Made by a program: the position numbers and the translations under genes. Below are positions 41,943-50,803 of a DNA stretch of 64,000 nucleotides, piece after piece. Source of the DNA: a virus; the IMG/VR virus record IMGVR_UViG_3300042868_004707, positions 51,250 to 115,249 of that record; one strand, written 5' to 3'. A model generated the notes under the pieces. The model saw only the letters and a list, made by a program, of their open reading frames with translations. It ran no database searches and was not told where the DNA came from. Numbering within the stretch: position 1 is the first letter of the stretch; every line of letters starts with the position of its first letter.

Positions 41943-42320
41943 ATGAAAAAATTATTATTATTAGCAATGTTGTTGTTTGGAACAATGACATTTGCACAAG
42001 AGACATTTGTTAGAAAATATACATCTATGATGGTTACAAGAAATGATGTAGAAGAAGCAGTGAAAGCTGCTGATTTAACTGTTGTGTTCAATCCCAATGG
42101 AAATAGAGGTATTAAATTATACTATGGATCAGGAGAAACTTCTGAATACTTACAAGTGTCTGATTTAACTGAAGGAACCACAACAGGTGGATATAAATAT
42201 CAGTTAATTGAACTTCTTGATAAAAAAGATGGATATGAAATTTCATTACAGCTTTTTGATGATGATGGTGTATTAAGACTATTATTCTCTAAAGGAAACA
42301 CAATTGAATTTTATCAGTAA
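41943..42320 (+). CDS. Secreted/periplasmic protein of unknown function
   Basis: 125 aa. Classical signal peptide MKKLLLLAMLLFGTMTFAQE with probable cleavage after TFA. The mature part is beta-rich (VRKYTSMMVTRNDVEEAVKAAD; YEISLQLFDDDGVLRLLF). Export of a phage protein suggests action in the host envelope, perhaps exclusion or lysis control. No family recognised. Confidence 0.6.
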   Translation: MKKLLLLAMLLFGTMTFAQETFVRKYTSMMVTRNDVEEAVKAADLTVVFNPNGNRGIKLYYGSGETSEYLQVSDLTEGTTTGGYKYQLIELLDKKDGYEISLQLFDDDGVLRLLFSKGNTIEFYQ

Positions 42321-42328
42321 TAACACAC

Positions 42329-42493
42329 ATGAAAAGATATTTAATATACTACTGGACAGAAAGAAACGATGAATCAACAGATCTTGAAATCATTGTGAAA
42401 GCTAACAACATGGAAGAAGCAATTAAAGAGTTCAAAAAAGAAGTGAGAGTTTATAAATCAATAACCACCATAACAGAACTTTGTTATGCGTGA
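42329..42493 (+). CDS. Small protein
   Basis: 54 aa, MKRYLIYYWTERNDES start, alpha/beta layout with NNMEEAIKEFKKE. Nine bases after the previous stop. Function unknown. Confidence 0.5.
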   Translation: MKRYLIYYWTERNDESTDLEIIVKANNMEEAIKEFKKEVRVYKSITTITELCYA

Positions 42494-42514
42494 TGTTACT
42501 AAAATCATAAAACA

Positions 42515-42748
42515 ATGAAAATAATTAACGGTAAATGGGTTGATGAAGATAATGGCCCTATAAACAATTTTAATGTCTCAAAGCTTGTAGAAATAGGTGA
42601 GAAAGTGAAAGCAGTGTATGGAGAAGCTATCACTTATGACAGAATCAATCTTATTTCTTCTTTAAACAATCTTACATGTAAAGAAGAAAATGGTCTTGCT
42701 AACATTTTAGAACAAACTGGTACACTATCTAAACTTGCAGGTTATTAA
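42515..42748 (+). CDS. Hypothetical protein
   Basis: 77 aa, MKIINGKWVDEDNGPINNF start, soluble. Function unknown. Confidence 0.5.
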   Translation: MKIINGKWVDEDNGPINNFNVSKLVEIGEKVKAVYGEAITYDRINLISSLNNLTCKEENGLANILEQTGTLSKLAGY

Positions 42749-42750
42749 CT

Positions 42751-43050
42751 ATGAAAGATGAAGAACTAATAGATAAAGAATTTGAATTCTTTAAATATGA
42801 AACTGTCAAGCATCTTACTTGGGAAGATAGTTTTGAAAAGTATATAGGAATTAGATGTAAAGTATTAATTGTAAATCCTTCATTTAAACATCTTGTTAGA
42901 TGTCAAGTTTATCCATGGATAGGTAAAATGTTTATAAAACACTTTCCAAAAGAATTAGTTATAGAGCAAATTGAGAAAAAAGAAAGAGAGAATATGTCTA
43001 TTGATGATATTCTCTCTGAAATGAAACAATTAACATCAAGAATAATATGA
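42751..43050 (+). CDS. Hypothetical protein
   Basis: 99 aa: DEELIDKEFEFFKYETVKHLTWEDS, then YIGIRCKVLIVNP, and a helical end. Its stop overlaps the start of the truncated gene at 43047. Function unknown. Confidence 0.5.
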   Translation: MKDEELIDKEFEFFKYETVKHLTWEDSFEKYIGIRCKVLIVNPSFKHLVRCQVYPWIGKMFIKHFPKELVIEQIEKKERENMSIDDILSEMKQLTSRII

Positions 43051-43112
43051 GTATAGAAAAAGAATTTATACCTTACGAACAAGCGTTAGCTTTAAAAGAA
43101 TTAGATAAATAA
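43047..43112 (+). pseudogene. Truncated 5' copy of the gene at 43718
   Basis: 21 codons, MSIEKEFIPYEQALALKEL then DK stop. FIPYEQALALKEL corresponds to FVPYQIALDMKSI at the start of the intact gene after the HNH insertion. The endonuclease promoter begins two bases later. Confidence 0.7.
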
Positions 43113-43113
43113 T

Positions 43114-43144
43114 TTGTAAAACTTTTAAAAATTACTTATCTTTA
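43114..43144 (+). promoter_or_regulatory. Promoter of the HNH gene
   Basis: TTG, 20 bases, TATCTTTA, 20 bases before the start at 43165. Confidence 0.7.
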
Positions 43145-43164
43145 CAGAAATAAAAACATTTATT

Positions 43165-43716
43165 ATGGAAAATTGGAAAGAAATTAAAGGTTATGAAGGA
43201 AGATATGAAGTTTCTAACAAAGGAAAAATAAGAAGTTTAAATTACAGAAACCAAAAGGGTCTTATTAAAGAAATGACACCTTCTTTATCTAATGTAGGGT
43301 ATTTGATGTTTCCCTTACCTTTTAATAAAAAACAGAAATCTGTATGTGTACACAGAATTGTTGCAGAAACTTTTTTAGAGTTGCCTATTGATTTTGATGT
43401 TGTTAGATATACTGTAAATCATATTGATGGAGATAAGTTAAACAATAATGTTTGTAACTTAGAATGGATGACTTATTCTGAAAATAACAAACACTCTTAT
43501 CAAACTCTTGGAAAAACAAGTGGAATGAAAGGAAACAAATTTGAAAAATCAAAATTATCTAAAAAAGTTACAGCGTATAGTGATGATATGTCTTTTGTTA
43601 AAACCTATAATTCTACAACAGAAGCGTTTTCAAAAGATGGATATACTTCTTCAGGAATATCTCAAGCAGTAAAAAATAAAAATAAATATAAAAAACTAAA
43701 TTGGAAATATGAATAG
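43165..43716 (+). CDS. NUMOD4-HNH homing endonuclease
   Basis: 183 aa. NUMOD4 ENWKEIKGYEGRYEVSNKGKIRSL at the start, HNH core VNHIDGDKLNNNVCNLEWM near 88-106, then a NUMOD1-like C-terminus (AYSDDMSFVKTYNSTTEAF). It has its own promoter and splits a small gene whose front is duplicated on both sides. Confidence 0.9.
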   Translation: MENWKEIKGYEGRYEVSNKGKIRSLNYRNQKGLIKEMTPSLSNVGYLMFPLPFNKKQKSVCVHRIVAETFLELPIDFDVVRYTVNHIDGDKLNNNVCNLEWMTYSENNKHSYQTLGKTSGMKGNKFEKSKLSKKVTAYSDDMSFVKTYNSTTEAFSKDGYTSSGISQAVKNKNKYKKLNWKYE

Positions 43717-43717
43717 T

Positions 43718-44047
43718 ATGAAAAGTAATTTTGTACCATATCAAATAGCTCTTGATATGAAGTCGATTGAATTTGATGAACCTTGTTTTGGTTATTATAC
43801 TGGAGATAAAATGCATTTAGTAATTAGACCTGCAATGAGCAGAACAAATATTCCTGATAGTTATGTAGTTACTGCACCACTTTACCAACAAGCATTTAGA
43901 TGGTTTAGAGAGAAGCATAAATCAAAATTTATATTATCTGAAGACTATTATTGGATAATAGGAATTGGTCAAATAAAAGTAAATTCTTACGAAGAAGCAG
44001 AACTTGAATGTTTGAAAAAACTAATAGAAATAGTAAAAGAGAAATAA
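43718..44047 (+). CDS. Hypothetical protein, intact copy beside the HNH insertion
   Basis: 109 aa from the ATG at 43718 (MKSNFVPYQIALDMK); an ATG three codons earlier lies inside the endonuclease end. FDEPCFGYYTGDKMHLV and the YYWIIGIGQIKVNSYEEAELECLKKL end suggest a common phage hypothetical. Its N-terminus is duplicated at 43047. Confidence 0.6.
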   Translation: MKSNFVPYQIALDMKSIEFDEPCFGYYTGDKMHLVIRPAMSRTNIPDSYVVTAPLYQQAFRWFREKHKSKFILSEDYYWIIGIGQIKVNSYEEAELECLKKLIEIVKEK

Positions 44048-44466
44048 TGTGGTATCCAGCTGAAATATCATTATCAAGCTACCTACCTCCTGAATTGGAG
44101 ATAGGTATGCTTTTTATCAACAGAATATCTGTTGGTGTTATAGAGCCTTATATTGAGTTATTTGAGCTAGAAGAACTGCCAGAAGATGCTGATGCATTTA
44201 TGGCCAAACATGGTGCTCCTGTAGAAATAGCAATCATTGATGAAGATGATGACATACTTGCTTCACATGATGAAATAGGTTGGTGGGATGATGGAGATGA
44301 TGTAGATGAATACAGAGAAATTACGTTAGATGATATCAATTATATATTAAGAGAACTTGATGGGTATGTTGATATAGAATATGATGAAGTAGAAGATGAT
44401 TTTGTAGTAATTGATGACAAAGTGGTATTATCAATTGTACCAGAAGAAGAATTTGAAGAAGAATAA
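44047..44466 (+). CDS. Hypothetical acidic protein
   Basis: 139 aa from the ATG at 44047, overlapping the previous stop by one base. Extremely acidic (IDEDDDILASHDEIGWWDDGDD). Such charge could mimic DNA, but no known inhibitor family was recognised. Confidence 0.55.
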   Translation: MWYPAEISLSSYLPPELEIGMLFINRISVGVIEPYIELFELEELPEDADAFMAKHGAPVEIAIIDEDDDILASHDEIGWWDDGDDVDEYREITLDDINYILRELDGYVDIEYDEVEDDFVVIDDKVVLSIVPEEEFEEE

Positions 44467-44489
44467 ATAAATAACTAAATTTTAAAATT

Positions 44490-44984
44490 ATGAAACATTA
44501 CACACCCAAAGAAGTTAATCGAATTAAACAAGAGATTAGAACAGGTAAACCGTTACCTATTATTGCTGATGAATTATCAGAGGAGTTTGACAGACCACTA
44601 TCTGGTATGTACACTAAGATAATCTTACTTGCTAAACAAACAAGAAAGATTAATAACACATGGACAGGTACTAATAACAAAAAAAGAGGTAGAAAACCTA
44701 AAGCTGTTCAAACTGTTAATCAAGAAATAATTGAATTTGAACCATTACCAGGTTCTTTGATGGATAACTTCGATAAAAGAGTTATAGAAATAATTGAAGA
44801 CATTGAAGCAACTGAAGCAGCACAAGCTGTAAGAGAGATCTGTGAAGAGATTGTTGAAAAACCAATTGAAAGACAACCTGCAGAAATAGGTATTGAAGTG
44901 CCTGTTGGTGTAATGTCATTCACTGGTGTACCAAATAGAATAGTGGTGTATGCAGATCACGTTAGATATTACTTTGATAACTAA
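44490..44984 (+). CDS. Putative DNA-binding protein with AT-hook
   Basis: 164 aa. The first 50 residues look like a helix-turn-helix (YTPKEVNRIKQEIRTGKPLPIIADELSEEF is one continuous region). KKRGRKPK near 63-70 is an AT-hook. The second half is acidic and helical. A regulator is plausible; it stands ahead of the replication block. Confidence 0.5.
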   Translation: MKHYTPKEVNRIKQEIRTGKPLPIIADELSEEFDRPLSGMYTKIILLAKQTRKINNTWTGTNNKKRGRKPKAVQTVNQEIIEFEPLPGSLMDNFDKRVIEIIEDIEATEAAQAVREICEEIVEKPIERQPAEIGIEVPVGVMSFTGVPNRIVVYADHVRYYFDN

Positions 44985-45013
44985 AATTATTATTTCTATA
45001 TAATATTTTTAAT

Positions 45014-45021
45014 TATCTTTG
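45014..45021 (+). promoter_or_regulatory. Possible promoter box ahead of the polymerase genes
   Basis: TATCTTTG matches TAnnTTTG seven bases before the start at 45028, but no TTG lies 19-21 bases upstream. Confidence 0.4.
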
Positions 45022-45027
45022 TAAGCT

Positions 45028-45234
45028 ATGAAGTTTATAAATTACTTAGTTAGGTGGATATCAAATAATCTTGCCATTCCTTTTTGGATGGTAGGACATG
45101 TCCATCTCACTACTAATATCTACAAAGACATATATGAAATAATAGCTTCATTTGGAATGAACATTATTGTAGCAATAGGCTTTTGGCTAGATTGGAAAGA
45201 CCATAAAAAACAACAAGACAATGAAAGAAAATAA
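45028..45234 (+). CDS. Small membrane-associated protein
   Basis: 68 aa with hydrophobic segments at about 12-25 and 38-55 (IIASFGMNIIVAIGFWL) and a charged tail (DHKKQQDNERK). It overlaps the DNA polymerase start by 14 bases. Confidence 0.5.
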   Translation: MKFINYLVRWISNNLAIPFWMVGHVHLTTNIYKDIYEIIASFGMNIIVAIGFWLDWKDHKKQQDNERK

Positions 45235-47188
45235 TATAATAGTGTACGATATTGAGACCATGCAAGAACTATTCTTAATAGTTTGTATGATTCCTGGTAA
45301 AGTGGGTAAAAGCTTTCAAGTATCTAAATGGAAAAACGAATTAGATAAGTTTGTTAGATATACAGAAGCACACCCTGATGCTTATTGGGTTGGTTATAAT
45401 AATTTACGCTTTGACAGTCAAGTTGTTGAATGGATCTTAAGAAACTATGACAATTGGCATGAGCTAAGCAATTTAGAAATCACTGCACGCATAGCACAAA
45501 AAGCTGCTGATGTTATTCATGATGCTAACTATGATGTGTTTCCTGAATATAGAGAGCACGAACTATCCCTTAAGCAAATAGACTTATTCAAAATTTCACA
45601 TTTCGATAATAAAAATCGGTTGGTTTCATTGAAGAGACTAGAGTTTGAGATGGATCTTGAGAACATTGAAGAAATGCCTATTCATCATACTAAAACAAAT
45701 ATGACTAAGGAAGAGATAGAACTCACCATAGACTATTGTTTTAATGATGTTGATGCAACTTATGAATTCTATAAAGTGACAACTGGTGATACTGAACACC
45801 CACTTTACAAAGGAAACAATCAAATAGAACTTCGAAGAGATATTGAAACTGAGTTTGGTATTCCATGTCTTAACTATTCAGATAGTAAGATAGGTGATGA
45901 AATAATCAAGAAGTACTATTGTCAAGAGAAAGGTATTGACTATAGAGAACTTCCTAGAAAAGGATATTTCAGAAAGAACATAGATCTTAAGAAGTGCATT
46001 GCTAAATATGTTGTCTTTGAGACACCAGAACTTAGTGATTTCTTAAAAAGAATAAAGAAGACCCAGTTAGGTCTTCAAGATGATTTCAAAGAAGAACTGC
46101 ATTTCTATGGAAATGTGTATTCTTTTATGAAAGGAGGTCTTCATACAGAGAACAAACCTAAAATGTTTGAGGCTGATGAAGAGTGTGAGATAATCGATTG
46201 GGATGTTAGTTCCTACTATCCAGCCATCATCATCAATAATGGGCAATTTCCTGCTCATTTAGGAAAAGAATTCCTTAGGGGATACAAACAGATGTTTGAT
46301 AAAAGATTGGAGCTTAAACCACTTGCAAAGAAAGACAAAAAGATTAAAGGAATCGTAGGAGCCCTTAAACTTGCAGTTAACTCTGTATATGGTAAATCAT
46401 CTGATATGCAATCATGGATTTACGATAGGCAACTCACTATGTTCACCACAATAACTGGTGAGCTTAGTTTGATGATGCTTATTGAACAATATGAATTGAA
46501 TGGCATACAGGTGATCTCTGCAAATACAGATGGTGTAACTATCAAGATTAAGAAAGAACTGATTCCATTAATGCATAAGCTTAATGAATGGTGGTGTAAT
46601 CTAACTCAATATGAGTTAGAACGAACTGACTATTCCAAGATTATCTTTAGTACGGTGAATGATTACTTAGCAATTATGACTAATGGAGAAATTAAAAAGA
46701 AAGGTGATTTCCTTACTGACTTTGAGTTACATAAGAACAAATCAGCCAGAGTGGTTCCTATTGCTCTTGAGCAGTGGTTTGTACATAACATTCCTGTTGA
46801 GCATACGATACGCAATCATAAAAATCTTTATGATTTTTGTATAAGACAGAAAGCAACTAGAAGTTTCCATTATGAAGGAACTAATAGATCTACAGGAGAA
46901 GTTACAATGTACAATAAGTTAATCAGATATTATGTGTCTAACACTGGTGAGAAGATATTTAAGGTGAAAAATCCTGAATGTCAAACTAGAGCTGCTGCTA
47001 TTAGTCAAGTGGAAGCTGGTGAATGGGTGTGTGAAGTGCGTAACTTCTTACCAAAGAATTCACCTATTGACAATGTTAATTATGATTATTATATTGAAAA
47101 AGCTAATAGGATGGTGAACAAGATTGCCACTGAAGGTAAAAGAATAAAAACAGTGTATATTCCTAATCAATTAAATCTATTTGAATGA
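45221..47188 (+). CDS. DNA polymerase family B with proofreading domain
   Basis: 655 aa. Exonuclease motifs: YDIETM (D10, E12), GYNNLRFDSQ near 60, YCFNDVDATYEFY near 170. Polymerase motif A WDVSSYYPAI near 326, motif B KLAVNSVYGK near 383, motif C SANTDGV near 432, where NTDG replaces the common DTD. Length is short for family B but typical of phage versions. crAss-like phages use either PolA or PolB; this one has PolB. It copies the phage genome. Confidence 0.92.
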   Translation: MKENNIIVYDIETMQELFLIVCMIPGKVGKSFQVSKWKNELDKFVRYTEAHPDAYWVGYNNLRFDSQVVEWILRNYDNWHELSNLEITARIAQKAADVIHDANYDVFPEYREHELSLKQIDLFKISHFDNKNRLVSLKRLEFEMDLENIEEMPIHHTKTNMTKEEIELTIDYCFNDVDATYEFYKVTTGDTEHPLYKGNNQIELRRDIETEFGIPCLNYSDSKIGDEIIKKYYCQEKGIDYRELPRKGYFRKNIDLKKCIAKYVVFETPELSDFLKRIKKTQLGLQDDFKEELHFYGNVYSFMKGGLHTENKPKMFEADEECEIIDWDVSSYYPAIIINNGQFPAHLGKEFLRGYKQMFDKRLELKPLAKKDKKIKGIVGALKLAVNSVYGKSSDMQSWIYDRQLTMFTTITGELSLMMLIEQYELNGIQVISANTDGVTIKIKKELIPLMHKLNEWWCNLTQYELERTDYSKIIFSTVNDYLAIMTNGEIKKKGDFLTDFELHKNKSARVVPIALEQWFVHNIPVEHTIRNHKNLYDFCIRQKATRSFHYEGTNRSTGEVTMYNKLIRYYVSNTGEKIFKVKNPECQTRAAAISQVEAGEWVCEVRNFLPKNSPIDNVNYDYYIEKANRMVNKIATEGKRIKTVYIPNQLNLFE

Positions 47189-47442
47189 AAGCAAAAGTGA
47201 ATCGAACAAACATTTCTGAACATTTAGTTGAATATCAACTAAAAATAGTAGGAAAGACACTCCTAGATATAGAGAGTGATGAAGATTGGTATTATAATAA
47301 TACTATGACAGAAGAACAACATGAGGAATTCAAGCGTTATGCTATTCCTCTACTAAAGAAGATTTTTAAATTTAACAAAGGAAAAGCTGAACAAACATTT
47401 CAATGGTTTGATTTGCAGTTCGGGTTGAGAATCAAAAATTAA
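47185..47442 (+). CDS. Hypothetical protein coupled to the polymerase
   Basis: 85 aa, overlapping the polymerase stop by four bases. TNISEHLVEYQLKIVGKTLLD start and EEQHEEFKRYAIPLLKKIF suggest a small helical protein. It could aid replication by association only. Confidence 0.5.
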   Translation: MKAKVNRTNISEHLVEYQLKIVGKTLLDIESDEDWYYNNTMTEEQHEEFKRYAIPLLKKIFKFNKGKAEQTFQWFDLQFGLRIKN

Positions 47443-47446
47443 AATT

Positions 47447-47707
47447 ATGACAACATCTAACATTATTGTAGTAGGATTTATATTGGCATTATTGTCAATA
47501 CTAAGTTTTATGTTACTAAAAAATTCCAGTAAGGAATATCCTGAAGAAGAACGAGGTCCTAAATTTGAACCCAGAAAGATTACTTTTCTACATTGTACAG
47601 ACGCTGATCTAATTGAAAAGCCTAAAAGAAAGTACAAGAAGAAAAGAAAGAAACCTGTTACACAAGTTGAGAAAAAACCTGTTGGAAGACCTAAAAAATC
47701 TGAATAA
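47447..47707 (+). CDS. Membrane-anchored protein with basic AT-hook-like tail
   Basis: 86 aa. Residues 3-24 are a membrane helix (SNIIVVGFILALLSILSFML). The C-terminus is very basic (RKYKKKRKKP; VGRPKKSE). It could tether DNA to the membrane. The stop overlaps the next start by one base. Confidence 0.5.
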   Translation: MTTSNIIVVGFILALLSILSFMLLKNSSKEYPEEERGPKFEPRKITFLHCTDADLIEKPKRKYKKKRKKPVTQVEKKPVGRPKKSE

Positions 47708-47922
47708 TGGATTGGATATTGGAAGATTGGGAATATCCTAACGACCATATCTACGCTATGGAAAGAGAACATGATGTTCAAGTGGCATGGCAACAATGGG
47801 AAGAGGAAGAGGAACGTAAGAAACGTTTACCTGCATTAATTAAAATTGTAACACCAATATTAACAGATGAAACTGAACGTAACAGCAGAACAATTCGAGG
47901 AGCTCATCAAAAAAGGTTATAA
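47707..47922 (+). CDS. Small Trp/Glu-rich protein
   Basis: 71 aa, MDWILEDWEYPNDHIYAMER. It overlaps the next gene by 56 bases. Function unknown. Confidence 0.4.
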   Translation: MDWILEDWEYPNDHIYAMEREHDVQVAWQQWEEEEERKKRLPALIKIVTPILTDETERNSRTIRGAHQKRL

Positions 47923-48496
47923 TTTAGATGTAATATTCTTATTGAAGTTGATAGATGAACAATATGATGTTTCTTCACTATGTGAGGGAAGTATGAAGAT
48001 TGCTTCTATCTATCAGTCTTTGATAAGAAAAGCATTGATAACCAAAGATGATGAAAAGCTTACATTAGTAGGTAAAGATCTTTTAGAATTCATGGATGTA
48101 AAAAGCACTGGGAAGATAATAAAGAGAAAACCTCCAACAACAGATTTTGAAGAGTGGTGGAAAACTTATCCAGGAACTGATTCATTTGAATACAAAGGAA
48201 AGAAATTCACAGGCACCAGATCTGTTAGAAAAGGTAAAGATGAATGTAGACTAAAGTTTGATAAAATTCTATTGGAAGGAGAATATACAGCTGCACAGCT
48301 TATAGATGCTTTAAACTATGAATTGCTACAAAAGAAAGAAACTTCTATAGCTACCAATAGCAATAGAATGACATTCATGCAAAACAGTGTAACTTATTTG
48401 AACCAGAGAGCTTTTGAGGCTTATATTGAATTAATCAACGATGGAGCTAATGTTGATGTAGCACCACAAAAACCAACAGGAGGTACTGATATCTAA
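47867..48496 (+). CDS. Phage_O-like replication/helicase-loading protein
   Basis: 209 aa. The first 75 residues are a winged-helix-like unit (SLCEGSMKIASIYQSLIRKALITKDDEKLTLVG). DFEEWWKTYPGTDSF near 95 and RKGKDECRLKFDKILLEGEYTAAQLIDALNYE follow the pattern of phage replisome organisers that load helicase. Position upstream of the DnaB-like gene supports this. Confidence 0.6.
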   Translation: MKLNVTAEQFEELIKKGYNLDVIFLLKLIDEQYDVSSLCEGSMKIASIYQSLIRKALITKDDEKLTLVGKDLLEFMDVKSTGKIIKRKPPTTDFEEWWKTYPGTDSFEYKGKKFTGTRSVRKGKDECRLKFDKILLEGEYTAAQLIDALNYELLQKKETSIATNSNRMTFMQNSVTYLNQRAFEAYIELINDGANVDVAPQKPTGGTDI

Positions 48497-48750
48497 TGAC
48501 ACTAAAAGAAAAGTTTAAACAATGGTTAGATACTGAGCCAAGACTTCAAATAAGAGAAGTGCAACTTGAAGTTATTGCTGATGAATATGCTTTAAGTTTT
48601 ATTGATTGGTATAACACTTCTGGAACTTGCGATATGTATTTAAGAAGACACTATCCAAAAAATATAACTATGGATGGTTCTCACTATAAAAAAGTTTTAG
48701 AGGTTAATAAAGAACTATTAGAAATCTTTAAAAAAGAAAAAGGATTATGA
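48496..48750 (+). CDS. Hypothetical protein
   Basis: 84 aa, basic, TLKEKFKQWLDTEPRLQ start. Its stop and next start overlap (ATGA). Function unknown. Confidence 0.5.
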   Translation: MTLKEKFKQWLDTEPRLQIREVQLEVIADEYALSFIDWYNTSGTCDMYLRRHYPKNITMDGSHYKKVLEVNKELLEIFKKEKGL

Positions 48751-49004
48751 CACCAAAAGAAAAAGCAAAAGAGTTAGTAGATAAATTTAGACCACATTCA
48801 CATTTTTGGGTTCACGATTTGGGTAGACAAAAAGATTATGATATTGAACAACTTGAAAATGCCAAACAATGTGCATTAATAGCAGTTGATGAAATATTAA
48901 AAAGCAAAAAACAAAATATTATTCATTTCTATCGTTGTGGTGATGAATTTTGTGAATGTGGTGGGTATTGGCAAGAAGTTAAACAAGAAATTTTAAACCT
49001 ATGA
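48747..49004 (+). CDS. Hypothetical protein with Cys pair
   Basis: 85 aa, MTPKEKAKELVDKFRPHSHF start, helical CALIAVDEILKS, then CGDEFCECGGYW near 66-77, a possible metal site. It overlaps the helicase start by four bases. Function unknown. Confidence 0.5.
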   Translation: MTPKEKAKELVDKFRPHSHFWVHDLGRQKDYDIEQLENAKQCALIAVDEILKSKKQNIIHFYRCGDEFCECGGYWQEVKQEILNL

Positions 49005-50065
49005 GTTTTGAACTATTAAATGCAGAAGTTGACAAAGGTCTTAATAGTCTAAATAGAGGAATTCCTATGGGATTTGATCGACTAACTAAATATGTAGGTA
49101 TTCGTAAAGGACTCTATTATCTTATAGGTGGTAACACTGGTTCAGGTAAGACATCTTTTATTGATGATGCATTTGTTCTTAATCCTGTTGATTGGGCTCT
49201 TTCCAAAGAAGGACAGGCTTCAGGTATTAAGGTGAAGGTTTGGTATAGATCTATGGAAAGAAGTAGAACATACAAGATGGCCAAGTGGGTATCTCGTAAG
49301 ATATTTCTAGACCAAGGAATAATTATTCCTGTAGGTAAGTTATTAGGTTGGACTGATAAGCTAACTAAAGACGAACATGATCTTTTTCTTTATTATAAAG
49401 ACTACATAGATCAGCTTAGTGAGATTGTAACTATTATTGATGGACCAGAAAATCCTGTAGGTATAGCAAAAGAATTAAAAACTTATGCTTTACAAAATGG
49501 TAAGATTGAACAATTAGATGAATGGAACAAAATATATGTTCCAGATGATCCAAGTCAAATAACTATGGTTGTTATAGACCACATTGGTCTTCTTAAAACA
49601 ACAAAAGATCAACCAACTAAAAAAGATGCTATTGATAAGATGTCTGATGAACTTAGGTTTGCTAGAGATTTTTATGGATATAGTCCTGTAGTGGTCTCTC
49701 AATTTAACAGATCTATTTCTAATCCAATGAGGATTAAGAATGGAGATGTTGAACCTCAACTAGAAGATTTTAGCGACAGTTCATCAACACAAAATGATGC
49801 TGATGTTGTTATGGCATTATTTGACCCTATGAGGTATAAAGTGGCTGATCCAAGTGGTTATGACCTAGATAAATTGAAAGATGGATATGGAGCTAAATAC
49901 TTCAGAAGTTTGAGACTAATCAAAAATAGCTATGGTGCGGACGACGTGAGAATAGGTATGGCCTTTTTAGGAGAAATAGGAATGTTTCGTGAAATGCCTC
50001 GTAAAAAAGATATTACAGAATCAGACTATACAAATATTACAAATAAAAGTTTCTTTTTGCAATAA
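49001..50065 (+). CDS. DnaB-like replicative helicase
   Basis: 354 aa. Single RecA-like domain: Walker A GGNTGSGKTS near 42-51, an Arg-rich WYRSMERSRTYK stretch, Walker B MVVIDHIGLL near 188-197, motif VVSQFNRS near 228 and a C-terminal DVRIGMAFLGEIGMF strand pair. The N-terminal DnaB collar domain is missing. It unwinds DNA at the fork with the primase and Phage_O-like protein. Confidence 0.85.
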   Translation: MSFELLNAEVDKGLNSLNRGIPMGFDRLTKYVGIRKGLYYLIGGNTGSGKTSFIDDAFVLNPVDWALSKEGQASGIKVKVWYRSMERSRTYKMAKWVSRKIFLDQGIIIPVGKLLGWTDKLTKDEHDLFLYYKDYIDQLSEIVTIIDGPENPVGIAKELKTYALQNGKIEQLDEWNKIYVPDDPSQITMVVIDHIGLLKTTKDQPTKKDAIDKMSDELRFARDFYGYSPVVVSQFNRSISNPMRIKNGDVEPQLEDFSDSSSTQNDADVVMALFDPMRYKVADPSGYDLDKLKDGYGAKYFRSLRLIKNSYGADDVRIGMAFLGEIGMFREMPRKKDITESDYTNITNKSFFLQ

Positions 50066-50081
50066 ATAATAACAATAATAT

Positions 50082-50112
50082 TTGGTAGTATCAAATCTTT
50101 CTTTTATATTTA
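50082..50112 (+). promoter_or_regulatory. Promoter of the mobile gene at 50126
   Basis: TTG, 20 bases, TATATTTA, 13 bases before the start. Confidence 0.7.
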
Positions 50113-50125
50113 CAAAAAATTTATT

Positions 50126-50803
50126 ATGAAAAAGATTGATATTACCGATTTTATTGGTACGAAACACAATAGACTTACAATACTAAAAGAAGTAGAACCT
50201 ATTTTATATAAAAAAGGAGCAGCTAGAAGAGTATTATGTAAGTGTGATTGTGGTAAAGAGAAAGTTATAGATTTCAACTCTATAAGAACAAGTAAAAGTA
50301 AGTCTTGTGGATGCTTAAGTAAAGAAATATCTACTAAACTACATACTAAACATGGTCTAGCAATGTTATCTACAGGAATAAGACATCCTGACTATTGTAT
50401 TTGGATGAAAATGAAATCAAGATGTTTAAATCCTAATGATAAATCTTACAAAAACTATGGTGGTAGAGGTATTAAAGTTTGTGAATCTTGGCAAAAATCT
50501 TTTACATCATTTATAGATGATATGGGATGGAGACCAAATAACAAATATTCAATAGAACGAATAGACTATAACGAAGACTATTGTCCTGATAACTGTAAAT
50601 GGATTCTTAAATCAGAACAAACTAAAAACTGTAGAAGAGTAAAACTTATTGCTTATAATGGTAAAGAACATTGTCTAACTGATTTATGTAAACTGTTAAA
50701 TTTACCTTATTCTACAATGAGACATAGAGTTTATGATCTTGGTATTCCATTTGAAGAGGCTGCAAAATATCCTCAACATTATAAATTTAAAAAATATGAG
50801 TAA
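50126..50803 (+). CDS. HNH-like/AP2-associated mobile endonuclease
   Basis: 225 aa. An N-terminal zinc knuckle (CKCDCGKEK, CGCL) is followed by NYGGRGIKVCESW and YSIERIDYNEDYCPDNCKWI, the pattern of phage HNH-type proteins often listed with AP2 domains. The end (LCKLLNLPYSTMRHRVYDLG) is a helix-turn-helix. It has its own promoter and overlaps the helicase start by eight bases. A homing endonuclease is likely; the catalytic residues are less certain than in the other HNH proteins. Confidence 0.7.
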   Translation: MKKIDITDFIGTKHNRLTILKEVEPILYKKGAARRVLCKCDCGKEKVIDFNSIRTSKSKSCGCLSKEISTKLHTKHGLAMLSTGIRHPDYCIWMKMKSRCLNPNDKSYKNYGGRGIKVCESWQKSFTSFIDDMGWRPNNKYSIERIDYNEDYCPDNCKWILKSEQTKNCRRVKLIAYNGKEHCLTDLCKLLNLPYSTMRHRVYDLGIPFEEAAKYPQHYKFKKYE

